Shown one piece after another: positions 1-4,816 of a stretch of DNA of 7,602 nucleotides. This DNA comes from Candidatus Bathyarchaeota archaeon (GTDB lineage: Archaea; Thermoproteota; Bathyarchaeia; TCS64). Each line of letters starts with the position of its first letter. The stretch's first letter is position 1. The notes below the pieces were generated by a model, which saw only the letters and a program-made list of their open reading frames with translations, did no database searches and was not told the DNA's origin. Location of the stretch: positions 1-7,602 of the forward strand of contig DAOVEE010000083.1 in assembly GCA_030669135.1 (NCBI GenBank), given 5' to 3'. A program made the translations under genes and the position numbers.

Positions 1-216
1 GGTGTCGCTCATCTCCTGGAGCTCCTCCTGGGTGAACTGGCTCATGACCTCCGGGCTGTTTACCCACTGCATCCAGCCGCCGAGGCTCTGGCTGAGGGCG
101 CCGAAGCCATACCTCATGGTCCTGACGAGGTCGAGGCGGTCCTGGCTGCGTTTCTCGCGATGCTCTTTGAGCATGTCCAGCGTTTTCTGGATTCTGTCGA
201 TCCAGCTGACGTTCAT
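1..216 (-). CDS. Small conserved archaeal protein of unknown function (DUF2153-like), 3' end outside window
   Basis: This minus-strand frame starts at an ATG at 216 and stays open for 72 codons to the window edge, so the C-terminus is missing. An in-frame TAA lies six codons upstream with no alternative start between, which fixes the start. The visible protein is charged and helical, with a basic/acidic N-terminal helix containing KEHREKRSQDRLDLVRTMRY. A segment with GGWMQWVNSP follows, then an acidic QEELQEM stretch. The order 'basic helix, RxxRYGF, GWMQWVNSPxxMxxF, EELxEM' matches my memory of the archaeal DUF2153 family. That assignment rests on recall rather than a search, and no function is known. 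No signal peptide, membrane segment or metal motif is visible. No Shine-Dalgarno site precedes the ATG. A TATA-like element about 30 bases upstream fits a very short leader. It is divergent from the tRNA-Ser gene. Confidence 0.75.
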   Translation of the reverse strand, partial: MNVSWIDRIQKTLDMLKEHREKRSQDRLDLVRTMRYGFGALSQSLGGWMQWVNSPEVMSQFTQEELQEMSDT

Positions 217-245
217 CGTGTTTCGGGTGATTTACGAGGCGGCGT

Positions 246-254
246 GTATTAAAC
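246..254 (-). promoter_or_regulatory. Probable TATA box for the minus-strand small protein
   Basis: Read on the minus strand the element is GTTTAATAC. It lies about 30-38 bases before the ATG at 216, which would give a leader of only a few bases. This agrees with the absence of a ribosome binding site. It is placed by position and composition only. Confidence 0.35.
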
Positions 255-272
255 TGTGTGGAACAGGTGAGG

Positions 273-280
273 ATTTAAAT
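273..280 (+). promoter_or_regulatory. TATA box for tRNA-Ser
   Basis: The palindromic element ATTTAAAT is centred about 32 bases before the first tRNA base. This predicts a transcription start near 302 and a short 5' leader for RNase P to remove. It is the only AT-rich octamer in an otherwise GC-rich stretch ahead of the tRNA. Confidence 0.5.
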
Positions 281-308
281 CCCGGCCATGTTAGACTTTG
301 TCGGTGTT

Positions 309-395
309 GCCGGGGTCGCTTAGCCTGGAAGAGCGCCAGCCTGGAAAGCTGGTGTCCGCAAGGATCCAAGGGTTCAAATCCCTTTCCCGGCGCCA
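309..395 (+). tRNA. tRNA-Ser (anticodon GGA)
   Basis: All parts of a class II cloverleaf are visible. The acceptor stem GCCGGGG pairs with TCCCGGC (385-391). The D stem is GCTT/GAGC. The anticodon stem CCAGC/GCTGG encloses the loop CTGGAAA, giving anticodon GGA at 343-345 (codons UCC/UCU). A long variable arm (353-367) has stem GTCC/GGAT around a GCAA tetraloop. The T stem AAGGG/CCCTT encloses TTCAAAT. The discriminator base is G392, as expected for serine, and CCA is encoded at 393-395. No intron is present. The 3' part of this gene recurs in degraded form at 948-988, so this tRNA may have served as an integration site. Confidence 0.96.
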
Positions 396-443
396 TAAAT
401 ATATCGCAAAACCATACTTGGAATTCATAACTGTTTTACGAAG

Positions 444-454
444 ATAAAATATAA
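444..454 (+). promoter_or_regulatory. TATA box for the orphan gene in the tRNA-flanked interval
   Basis: The run ATAAAATATAA is the strongest TATA-like sequence in the interval. Its centre near 449 predicts a transcript start at about 474-476. This argues against using the upstream ATG at 456 and favours leaderless translation from the ATG at 471 or 480. Confidence 0.5.
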
Positions 455-470
455 TATGCTGGGCTGTGGC

Positions 471-881
471 ATGTCAGAGATGAAGAGGAAGTACTTCACC
501 TTCGAGGAGGAAGAGTTAACGTGGATAAATCCCCTCCTCGTGGAATGGTCTAAGGAGAACGAAGGGAACCCCCAGAGTGACCTTATTCTGCAACTGCTGA
601 AGGATTATAGAGACAGGGAACCGCCCCTGAAAGAAACACTGGACAGCGCCGCCAGTTCAATGAAGGAGAAACTATCAGACTACTCGACTCGATCCAAAGA
701 CGCTCTGGACGGCGTCATAGTGAAATCGAAGGACGGCTTGCAGACGGTACAGAGCAAAGTGCAGTCCGGTGGAACGAAGTTAATGGATCAGATTCGCAAA
801 GTAGAGTCAAACGTCCGTACAAAACTGGAAGACATCAAGGCGGAGAGAAAAGAGCAAAACGACGACCCTGAAGGTGTGTAG
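471..881 (+). CDS. Orphan 136-residue charged helical protein, possible ribbon-helix-helix N-terminus
   Basis: I do not recognise this protein. From the ATG at 471 it has 136 residues. An in-frame ATG at 456 sits right beside the TATA box and is unlikely; an ATG at 480 is also possible. No Shine-Dalgarno site is seen, which fits a leaderless transcript. Residues 5-50 contain a short KYFTF stretch, a helix around WINPLLVEWSKEN, a GNPQSD turn, then LILQLLKDYRDRE. That strand-helix-turn-helix order recalls the ribbon-helix-helix fold of small DNA-binding regulators, but only weakly. Residues 54-136 are a long, highly charged, Ser/Lys-rich amphipathic helical tail without Cys, Pro-free after residue 52 until the last few residues, similar in style to LEA or apolipoprotein-type helices. 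No membrane segment or enzyme motif is visible. The gene is lower in GC than its neighbours and lies between the tRNA-Ser and the tRNA fragment, consistent with horizontally acquired DNA. Confidence 0.75.
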   Translation: MSEMKRKYFTFEEEELTWINPLLVEWSKENEGNPQSDLILQLLKDYRDREPPLKETLDSAASSMKEKLSDYSTRSKDALDGVIVKSKDGLQTVQSKVQSGGTKLMDQIRKVESNVRTKLEDIKAERKEQNDDPEGV

Positions 882-947
882 GTCCTATCCAAACTCCACC
901 AAGAATAAGAGGTGCTCTCAAGTCATCCAATTTCATGCACTTAAATC

Positions 948-988
948 GTCATAAGGACGCAGAGGTTCAAACTCCTTTCCCGGCGCCA
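948..988 (+). repeat. Degraded duplicate of the tRNA-Ser 3' part (att-like site)
   Basis: The last 15 bases, CCTTTCCCGGCGCCA, are identical to the end of the intact tRNA-Ser, including discriminator G and CCA. The last 28 bases match at 24 positions. Similarity continues back into the variable arm: CGTC and GACG form a 4-bp stem (947-950 with 956-959) where the intact gene has GTCC/GGAT. The T stem no longer pairs fully (AGAGG against TCCTT). No acceptor 5' strand, D arm or anticodon arm precedes it, so it is a fragment and not a second tRNA. Confidence 0.8.
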
Positions 989-1046
989 CTTTTCAAGGGT
1001 ATCTTAGGGTGGATAGCAGGAGTAGTATACCATGCTTGGTGTGGGT

Positions 1047-2408
1047 TCATTTCTCGTCGAGTTTTTTCATGGATTGATTGAACTCGTCTGGGTTCTGTGC
1101 AACGCAGCCGGACCTTAATCCCGCCCGGAGAAGCCGCGTACAGTTACCGCAGGCAACGCATATCTTCGAGGGCGGTATGGCCCCTGTTTCGAACATGTAT
1201 CTGGGGAATCCTGGGGCGGCGATGGCGAGGCGCCCCCACCCGGCGATGTCCACTCTGCCCCGCTCGACGTTATAGGACGCCGCGTTTGTCCCGTACTGCC
1301 TTAGCCACGAGTACCCTGAGCCCACGAACGTCATCCCTGGGGCGCTCCGCTTCAGGGTCTCTACAATGTTGAAGTGCTTCTCCACGCCTTTCATTGGGTG
1401 GATCGGCGAGTCTCTGCTTCCCCTCATCTTGTCGTAGGGGCGCGTGAGGTACTGGCTGTAGTATGGGTTCCCGAGGGAGATGTTCACGAAGTCCACGCCG
1501 AGCCTCCCCAGCTCGTGGATGAGGCGGGTGGGCTCGGACGGGTCGAACCCCGTTAACCCGGTCTCCTCGTCCACTTCACCGGAGCAGCCGAACCCGTAGG
1601 GCGGCGGGTAGCCGTCGTACGCGTTCAGCCGCGACGTGACGGTTCCACCTGTCTCCTTCTTGATCGCCTTGATGGTGTCGAGGAGGAACCTCGCCCGGTT
1701 CTCGAAGCTGCTTCCCCCGTACTCGCCTTCTCTCGTGTACCCCGATAACAGGTCGTTCAGCAGGTAGCCGTGGCAGGCCTTCACGTCGACGGCGTCGAAC
1801 CCAGCCTCGTACGCCATGGACGACGCCTCGACGAAGGCTTCCATCAACTCCTCCAGCTCGGCATCCGAGAGCACCCTGCCCACGTCCCCGCCTATGCCGA
1901 AGGCGTCGTCGACGCCTGGGAACCGATACGCGATGGCGGGCGACCTCCTGGACTTCTCCACCCGGTACCGCCCGGCGTGGCTCAGCTGGAGCACGAGGGC
2001 CGCCCTTCCCTCAAGCCCCAGCTCAGACATGCAGCTCCTCGACCTCTCCTTCACCTCGTCCACGACTCTCTTCAGCGGTTTCAGCGTCTTCCGCGAGATC
2101 ACCATCATGCTGCCGTGGCTTCGGGCCTCGGGGAAGTCGAGGGAGCACGCCTCGAACCAGATCAGCCCGGCGCCGCCTTCGGCGTAATCAATGTACCTCC
2201 TACGCGTGTACTCTGTGGGCGCCCCTTCGGCGTCCGCGTCCGCCGCCTCCAGTGGCTGTATGGCGACTCTGTTGGGGAACGTCAGTTCTCCCGCCTGGAC
2301 CGGGGTCTTGAGGATCGATATGTCCTCTGCGAACCCGATCCCCGGAGATTTCTCCCGAGCCAAGGAACGGATGGAGTCAAGGGACGAGAACGGGTCGTTT
2401 CTGCTCAT
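1047..2408 (-). CDS. Old Yellow Enzyme-type NADH:flavin oxidoreductase with 4Fe-4S motif
   Basis: This is a flavin-dependent TIM-barrel ene-reductase of the NADH:flavin oxidoreductase / 2,4-dienoyl-CoA reductase group, expected to reduce activated C=C bonds using FMN in the cytoplasm. Visible family signatures, numbered from the GTG at 2417, are PNRVAIQPL near 48-56, GGAGLIWFEA near 81-90, QLSHAGRY at 144-151, DVKACHGYLL at 211-220, and the following YGGSSFENRARF. Near the C-terminus four cysteines (C420, C423, C426, C438; CxxCxxC-x11-C) resemble the 4Fe-4S site of FadH-type enzymes. The C-terminal flavodoxin/NADPH domain of full FadH (about 670 residues) is absent. The first His of the usual HxxHGYL pair is K213, while H216 is kept. 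I chose the ATG at 2408 because AGGTGA (2414-2419) is ideally spaced before it; a GTG at 2417 is the alternative. The gene follows directly on the DHDPS-family gene. The substrate is unknown. Confidence 0.93.
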   Translation of the reverse strand: MSRNDPFSSLDSIRSLAREKSPGIGFAEDISILKTPVQAGELTFPNRVAIQPLEAADADAEGAPTEYTRRRYIDYAEGGAGLIWFEACSLDFPEARSHGSMMVISRKTLKPLKRVVDEVKERSRSCMSELGLEGRAALVLQLSHAGRYRVEKSRRSPAIAYRFPGVDDAFGIGGDVGRVLSDAELEELMEAFVEASSMAYEAGFDAVDVKACHGYLLNDLLSGYTREGEYGGSSFENRARFLLDTIKAIKKETGGTVTSRLNAYDGYPPPYGFGCSGEVDEETGLTGFDPSEPTRLIHELGRLGVDFVNISLGNPYYSQYLTRPYDKMRGSRDSPIHPMKGVEKHFNIVETLKRSAPGMTFVGSGYSWLRQYGTNAASYNVERGRVDIAGWGRLAIAAPGFPRYMFETGAIPPSKICVACGNCTRLLRAGLRSGCVAQNPDEFNQSMKKLDEK

Positions 2409-2413
2409 AGCGC

Positions 2414-2419
2414 TCACCT
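2414..2419 (-). promoter_or_regulatory. Ribosome binding site that decides the oxidoreductase start
   Basis: On the minus strand AGGTGA lies five bases before the ATG at 2408 and matches the archaeal GGAGGTGAT consensus. It overlaps the TAG stop (2418-2420) of the upstream DHDPS-family gene, suggesting translational coupling. The GTG at 2417 lies inside this site and has no site of its own. Confidence 0.6.
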
Positions 2420-3371
2420 AGTTCACAACGGGCAAACCGGCCGATCTGAGGGCATCCCTCAAGGGCTCAAGACCCGAGTCCGGGACCTCCACCAGCGGCT
2501 GCCGCACGGCTCTGCACGGAATCACGCCCTGCAGGTATAGGCACGCCTTGGTCCTGGCCCGGTACGCCCTCACGGGGGGAGCGAACACGGCGTCCACGAG
2601 GGGTTGGAACGCCTTGGCTAACTCAATGGCTTCCGCATAGCTTCCTTCGGCGCAGGCCTCGTAGCACCTAGCTATCCTCGCCGTGTCCTGAGCGCCGGCG
2701 CCTATGAGGGCGCCGTCGCAGCCCCATAGATAGCTCTCGAGTATGAAGTTGTCGTTTCCCGTCAGGTACGCTATTTCCCTGCCTCTTTCGGCCTCCAGCT
2801 CCCGGATGATCTTCATGGTGGACTTGAACTTGGAGAAGTTGAAGGTGGCCTCCTTAATCGCCACGACCCTGTCAAGGGAGGCGAGAGCCCTTAGGGAGGC
2901 CTCGCCCAGCTCTATGCCGCCGAGGGCGTCCTGAAGCTGGAATAAGATGAGGTCCATGTCGGCGTTCTCAGCGATCTCGAGGTGGTGCCGCCTCATCGCC
3001 TCGGGGTCCGGGGGGTGGCCTCTGAACGCCGTGTTCGGGAAGACCAGCACCGCGTCGGCGCCCGCGTCCCTAGCCTTCCTCGCCTCCTCGACGGACTGGT
3101 TCGTCGACGCCGCCGTTAACCCGGCTACAAGTATCTTCGGGCTTCTAAGCCGCCTTCTGGCTATCTCTAGAAGGGTCAGCCGTTCGTCGGATGTTAGCGT
3201 CGGTCCCTCCCCCGTGTCCACGTTGATGGCTAGTCCGACGACGCCCTGTTTCACGATCCACTTCAGGTATTTATCGTAGGCATCTGTGTCGATCTGGGCG
3301 TTCTCGTCCATGGGGGTGATGGTCGCCGGGATAAGTCCCCCGAACCGGTCCTTGTTAACCATAAGTATCAT
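2418..3371 (-). CDS. Dihydrodipicolinate synthase / N-acetylneuraminate lyase family protein
   Basis: A class I (Schiff-base) aldolase of the DHDPS/NAL superfamily, 317 residues, slightly longer than typical DapA (about 290-300). The barrel opens with GGLIPATITPMDENAQID. The substrate-loop region reads VDTGEGPTLTSDER (51-64), aligned with the GTTGESPTLT loop of DapA. The Schiff-base lysine is K173 in VVAIKEATFNF. The catalytic Tyr of DapA, in the LYNVP strand, is replaced by F144 (LILFQLQ), and the first two residues of GTT are V and D. These changes argue against lysine biosynthesis and for a divergent lyase or aldolase using another oxo-acid. The start at 3371 has no clear Shine-Dalgarno site, and an ATG at 3362 (fourth codon) is also possible. 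It is the first gene of a two-gene unit with the flavin oxidoreductase. The product is probably cytosolic, and its substrate cannot be read from the sequence. Confidence 0.92.
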   Translation of the reverse strand: MILMVNKDRFGGLIPATITPMDENAQIDTDAYDKYLKWIVKQGVVGLAINVDTGEGPTLTSDERLTLLEIARRRLRSPKILVAGLTAASTNQSVEEARKARDAGADAVLVFPNTAFRGHPPDPEAMRRHHLEIAENADMDLILFQLQDALGGIELGEASLRALASLDRVVAIKEATFNFSKFKSTMKIIRELEAERGREIAYLTGNDNFILESYLWGCDGALIGAGAQDTARIARCYEACAEGSYAEAIELAKAFQPLVDAVFAPPVRAYRARTKACLYLQGVIPCRAVRQPLVEVPDSGLEPLRDALRSAGLPVVN

Positions 3372-3511
3372 GAGAAATCGTCGACAAAGATGAAAAAACT
3401 ATCGAACTCTGCATACGACTCTCCCTTCAGGGTATCGTGTGATCGTTATCAGAAAGTTGTGGCGCCGTCGCCTAGACCCGTGTGAGACAGCCCCACAAGA
3501 ATGATAATACT

Positions 3512-3522
3512 TTTTTATTTAA
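3512..3522 (+). promoter_or_regulatory. TATA box for the FmdE-family gene (leaderless start)
   Basis: The run TTTTTATTTAA is centred about 24 bases before the ATG at 3541, so the transcript should begin at or next to the start codon. No GGAGG/GGTGA-like site lies between the box and the ATG. This 169-base divergent region (3372-3540) must also hold the promoter for the minus-strand DHDPS-family gene, for which I see only a weak T-rich candidate near 3393-3402. Confidence 0.6.
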
Positions 3523-3540
3523 TAGTAATACTATGCGTGT

Positions 3541-4245
3541 ATGGGTTTGAACGATACACGCCTTGAGATCGAGGAGATGATCAGGAACGACGATCTTGCC
3601 GGCCTGCTCCGTAGGACAGCCCTCATACACGGGCACCACTGCGTCGGCAGCGCCATGGGCGTCATAGCGGGGCACTACGCCATGAAGACCCGGGGCGTGG
3701 CGGAGAACACGGGAATGGAGCACGTCATCGCCATAGTGGAGACCAACAGCTGCTTCAGCGACGGCGTCCAGATGGTGACGGGCTGCAGCTTCGGGAACAA
3801 CAGCCTGGTGTACAGGGACTACGGTAAGACCGCGTTCAGCCTCGTGGAGAGGAGCGGTAGAGGCGTCAGGGTCTCCACGCGACCCGATCTGGGGGATCTA
3901 TTAAAGGCTAGGAACCCAGAGACGCAGGAGCTCTACAGGAGGATCGTCAACGAGAGGGACGCGACCCCGGAGGAGGAGGCCCGCATGATGGAGCTCAACA
4001 AGCGTCACTGCTTCTCCGTTCTGGAGATACCGGCGGAGAGGATATTCAAGCTGGAGCAGGTGGAGGCCGAGCTCCCAGACTACAGCCGTCTCCTTGAGAG
4101 TCACATATGCAGGGGATGCGGCGAAAAGGTGATGGAGACGAAGGCGGTTAAGAGGCCCGACGGGTACTACTGTATCCCGTGCAGCGGGGAGGGCTACGGT
4201 CAGCTGGACTGGGCGGGCATCCGCTGCGGGGAGGATGCCGGGTGA
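3541..4245 (+). CDS. FmdE-family protein with C-terminal zinc ribbon
   Basis: The 234-residue product belongs to the FmdE family, named for subunit E of formylmethanofuran dehydrogenase; stand-alone members also occur in archaea and bacteria that do not make methane. The alpha/beta core shows the family hallmarks: HGHHC at 30-34, ETNSCFSDGVQ at 67-77 with C71, and TGCSFGNNSL at 80-89 followed by YRDYGKTAF. H30, C71 and C82 are likely metal-site residues. Residues 188-214 form a zinc ribbon with CxxC at C190/C193 and C211/C214. This core-plus-ribbon build is known from structurally solved FmdE-family proteins. No other Fmd/Fwd subunit is in the window, so a role in formylmethanofuran metabolism is unproven. 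The downstream His-rich and CooT-like genes suggest metal handling or maturation of a metalloenzyme. Transcription looks leaderless. The product is cytoplasmic with no signal peptide. Confidence 0.92.
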   Translation: MGLNDTRLEIEEMIRNDDLAGLLRRTALIHGHHCVGSAMGVIAGHYAMKTRGVAENTGMEHVIAIVETNSCFSDGVQMVTGCSFGNNSLVYRDYGKTAFSLVERSGRGVRVSTRPDLGDLLKARNPETQELYRRIVNERDATPEEEARMMELNKRHCFSVLEIPAERIFKLEQVEAELPDYSRLLESHICRGCGEKVMETKAVKRPDGYYCIPCSGEGYGQLDWAGIRCGEDAG

Positions 4246-4302
4246 TTGTCCTCAGAGTTTTCATTGATCCGAGTAAAGGTTAAGGATGATACAGGGTAGA
4301 TC

Positions 4303-4527
4303 ATGGGTGTGATTGGTTTGAGCGAGGAAGAAGCTAGGCTGAGGGGGCTCATAGAGCACTGGGCTCACCATAACGACGAGCACAGGGACAGGTTTCTGGA
4401 AGCGGCGAGCGAAGCCGAGGGGCTGGGGCTCAAGGAAGCGGCAGCCGAGATGAAGCGTGCGGCCGGTAAAGCGGACGAGGTCTCAGGGCACCTGAGGAAG
4501 GCGTTGGAGCATCTAGGAGGCCGGTGA
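4303..4527 (+). CDS. Small His-rich helical protein, putative metal-binding partner of CooT-like protein
   Basis: A 74-residue, highly charged, all-helical protein. Residues 18-31 read EHWAHHNDEHRDRF, with H19, H22, H23 and H27 spaced so that several lie on one helix face. Two more His (H63, H70) lie in the last helix, SGHLRKALEHL. The likely fold is a helical hairpin in which the two His-bearing helices face each other, which would suit binding of nickel or another divalent metal; this is inference. I recall similar short proteins next to CooT-like genes in archaea but cannot name the family with certainty. The gene starts 57 bases after the FmdE-family gene, and its stop is separated by a single base from the CooT-like start. 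Only weak ribosome-site candidates precede the ATG (GGATGAT near 4284, GGGTAGAT closer). There is no signal peptide or membrane segment. Confidence 0.8.
   Translation: MGVIGLSEEEARLRGLIEHWAHHNDEHRDRFLEAASEAEGLGLKEAAAEMKRAAGKADEVSGHLRKALEHLGGR
4516..4520 (+). promoter_or_regulatory. Ribosome binding site for the CooT-like gene
   Basis: GGAGG lies eight bases before the ATG at 4529, inside the last codons of the upstream gene. The two reading frames are almost touching, so translation is probably coupled. Confidence 0.6.
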
Positions 4528-4528
4528 A

Positions 4529-4711
4529 ATGTGTGAGTTCAAGGTTTTCCTCGGTGACGAGAGGGTAGCCGAGGACGTCATCTACGCGAAGGTTGAGGAC
4601 CATGGGGTCACCTTGCGGGATGTGCTCGGTAAGCCGGTCGTGGTTGAGGGTGTGCGGATAGTGGAGGTCGACGTGTCGTCGACGAGGCTCGTGTTAGAAA
4701 AAACAGGTTAA
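4529..4711 (+). CDS. CooT-family small nickel-binding protein
   Basis: A 60-residue beta-rich protein beginning MCEFKVFLGD, with the Cys at position 2 characteristic of the CooT family. CooT of Rhodospirillum rubrum is a small accessory protein of CO dehydrogenase that binds nickel through that Cys. The length, the N-terminal MCxxxV pattern, the central VTLRDVLG and the closing VEVDVSSTRLVLE all fit the family, which appears as short barrel-like proteins in many archaea and bacteria. H25 is the only His. The gene follows the small His-rich protein at once and is the last of the FmdE-led cluster. A nickel role is by homology; which nickel enzyme is served (CO dehydrogenase/acetyl-CoA synthase, hydrogenase or other) cannot be told from this window. 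Twenty bases after the stop begins the T-ending arm of an inverted repeat, a likely terminator. Confidence 0.88.
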   Translation: MCEFKVFLGDERVAEDVIYAKVEDHGVTLRDVLGKPVVVEGVRIVEVDVSSTRLVLEKTG

Positions 4712-4816
4712 CCTGATAACTTCATTTCCGCACATCTTTTCCTAGGCGTAAAAAATGGTTATGTAGAGGCTTCTTGGAGTATCTGGATGAAAAAAGATGT
4801 GTAGGAAATGATCAGG
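4712..4816. terminator. Imperfect inverted repeat between convergent genes, probable bidirectional terminator
   Basis: The left arm (4712-4740) contains CCTGAT, TCATTTCC and CACATCTTTT in that order. The right arm (4792-4816) contains the exact reverse complements AAAAGATGTG, GGAAATGA and ATCAGG, with small bulges. The loop is 51 bases. The 10-mer CACATCTTTT therefore follows both the CooT-like stop (20 bases after) and, on the minus strand, the hydrolase stop (about 11 bases after), each time ending in a T tract. The right arm overlaps the TGA of the hydrolase gene. T-rich ends suit archaeal termination. A small MITE-like remnant is the alternative, though no target-site duplication is obvious. 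Confidence 0.6.

Larger units (their letters stand above)
396..988 (+). mobile_element. Putative tRNA-associated micro-island (integration remnant)
   Basis: The interval starts immediately after the intact tRNA-Ser and ends with a degraded copy of the same tRNA's 3' part. That is the left/right attachment layout made when an integrase uses a tRNA 3' end. By hand count, 421-960 is about 47% GC (255 of 540), against about 60% in the neighbouring oxidoreductase gene. The only gene inside is one orphan protein. No integrase or integrase fragment is visible, so the element would have lost it, been mobilised in trans, or be a deletion remnant of something larger. A chance tRNA duplication is the main alternative. 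Confidence 0.45.

Noticed and set aside
2..430. Open plus-strand frame of 142 codons spanning the window start and the tRNA
   Set aside because: It runs antisense through the conserved small-protein frame and straight through the tRNA-Ser gene. Its composition (Trp/Ser/Arg-rich, no motifs) is that of a shadow frame.
456..470. ATG at 456 as start of the orphan gene
   Set aside because: It lies directly beside the TATA box, upstream of the predicted transcript start. The ATGs at 471 and 480 fit the promoter spacing better.
947..988. A second functional tRNA, or the 3' half of a split tRNA
   Set aside because: No 5' acceptor strand, D arm or anticodon arm precedes it, the T stem is mispaired, and an intact tRNA-Ser with the same 3' end lies nearby, so no split partner is needed.
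1770..2540. Open plus-strand frame of 256 codons opposite the oxidoreductase and lyase genes
   Set aside because: The opposite strand encodes two well-conserved enzymes across the same bases. The predicted product is rich in His, Arg and Pro with no recognisable motif, typical of antisense frames in GC-rich DNA.
3436..3485. Direct repeat CGTGTGA (3436-3442 and 3479-3485) in the divergent promoter region, as a possible operator pair
   Set aside because: Seven bases repeated once within 50 bases is weak evidence, the repeat has no symmetry, and it is not placed clearly relative to either promoter.
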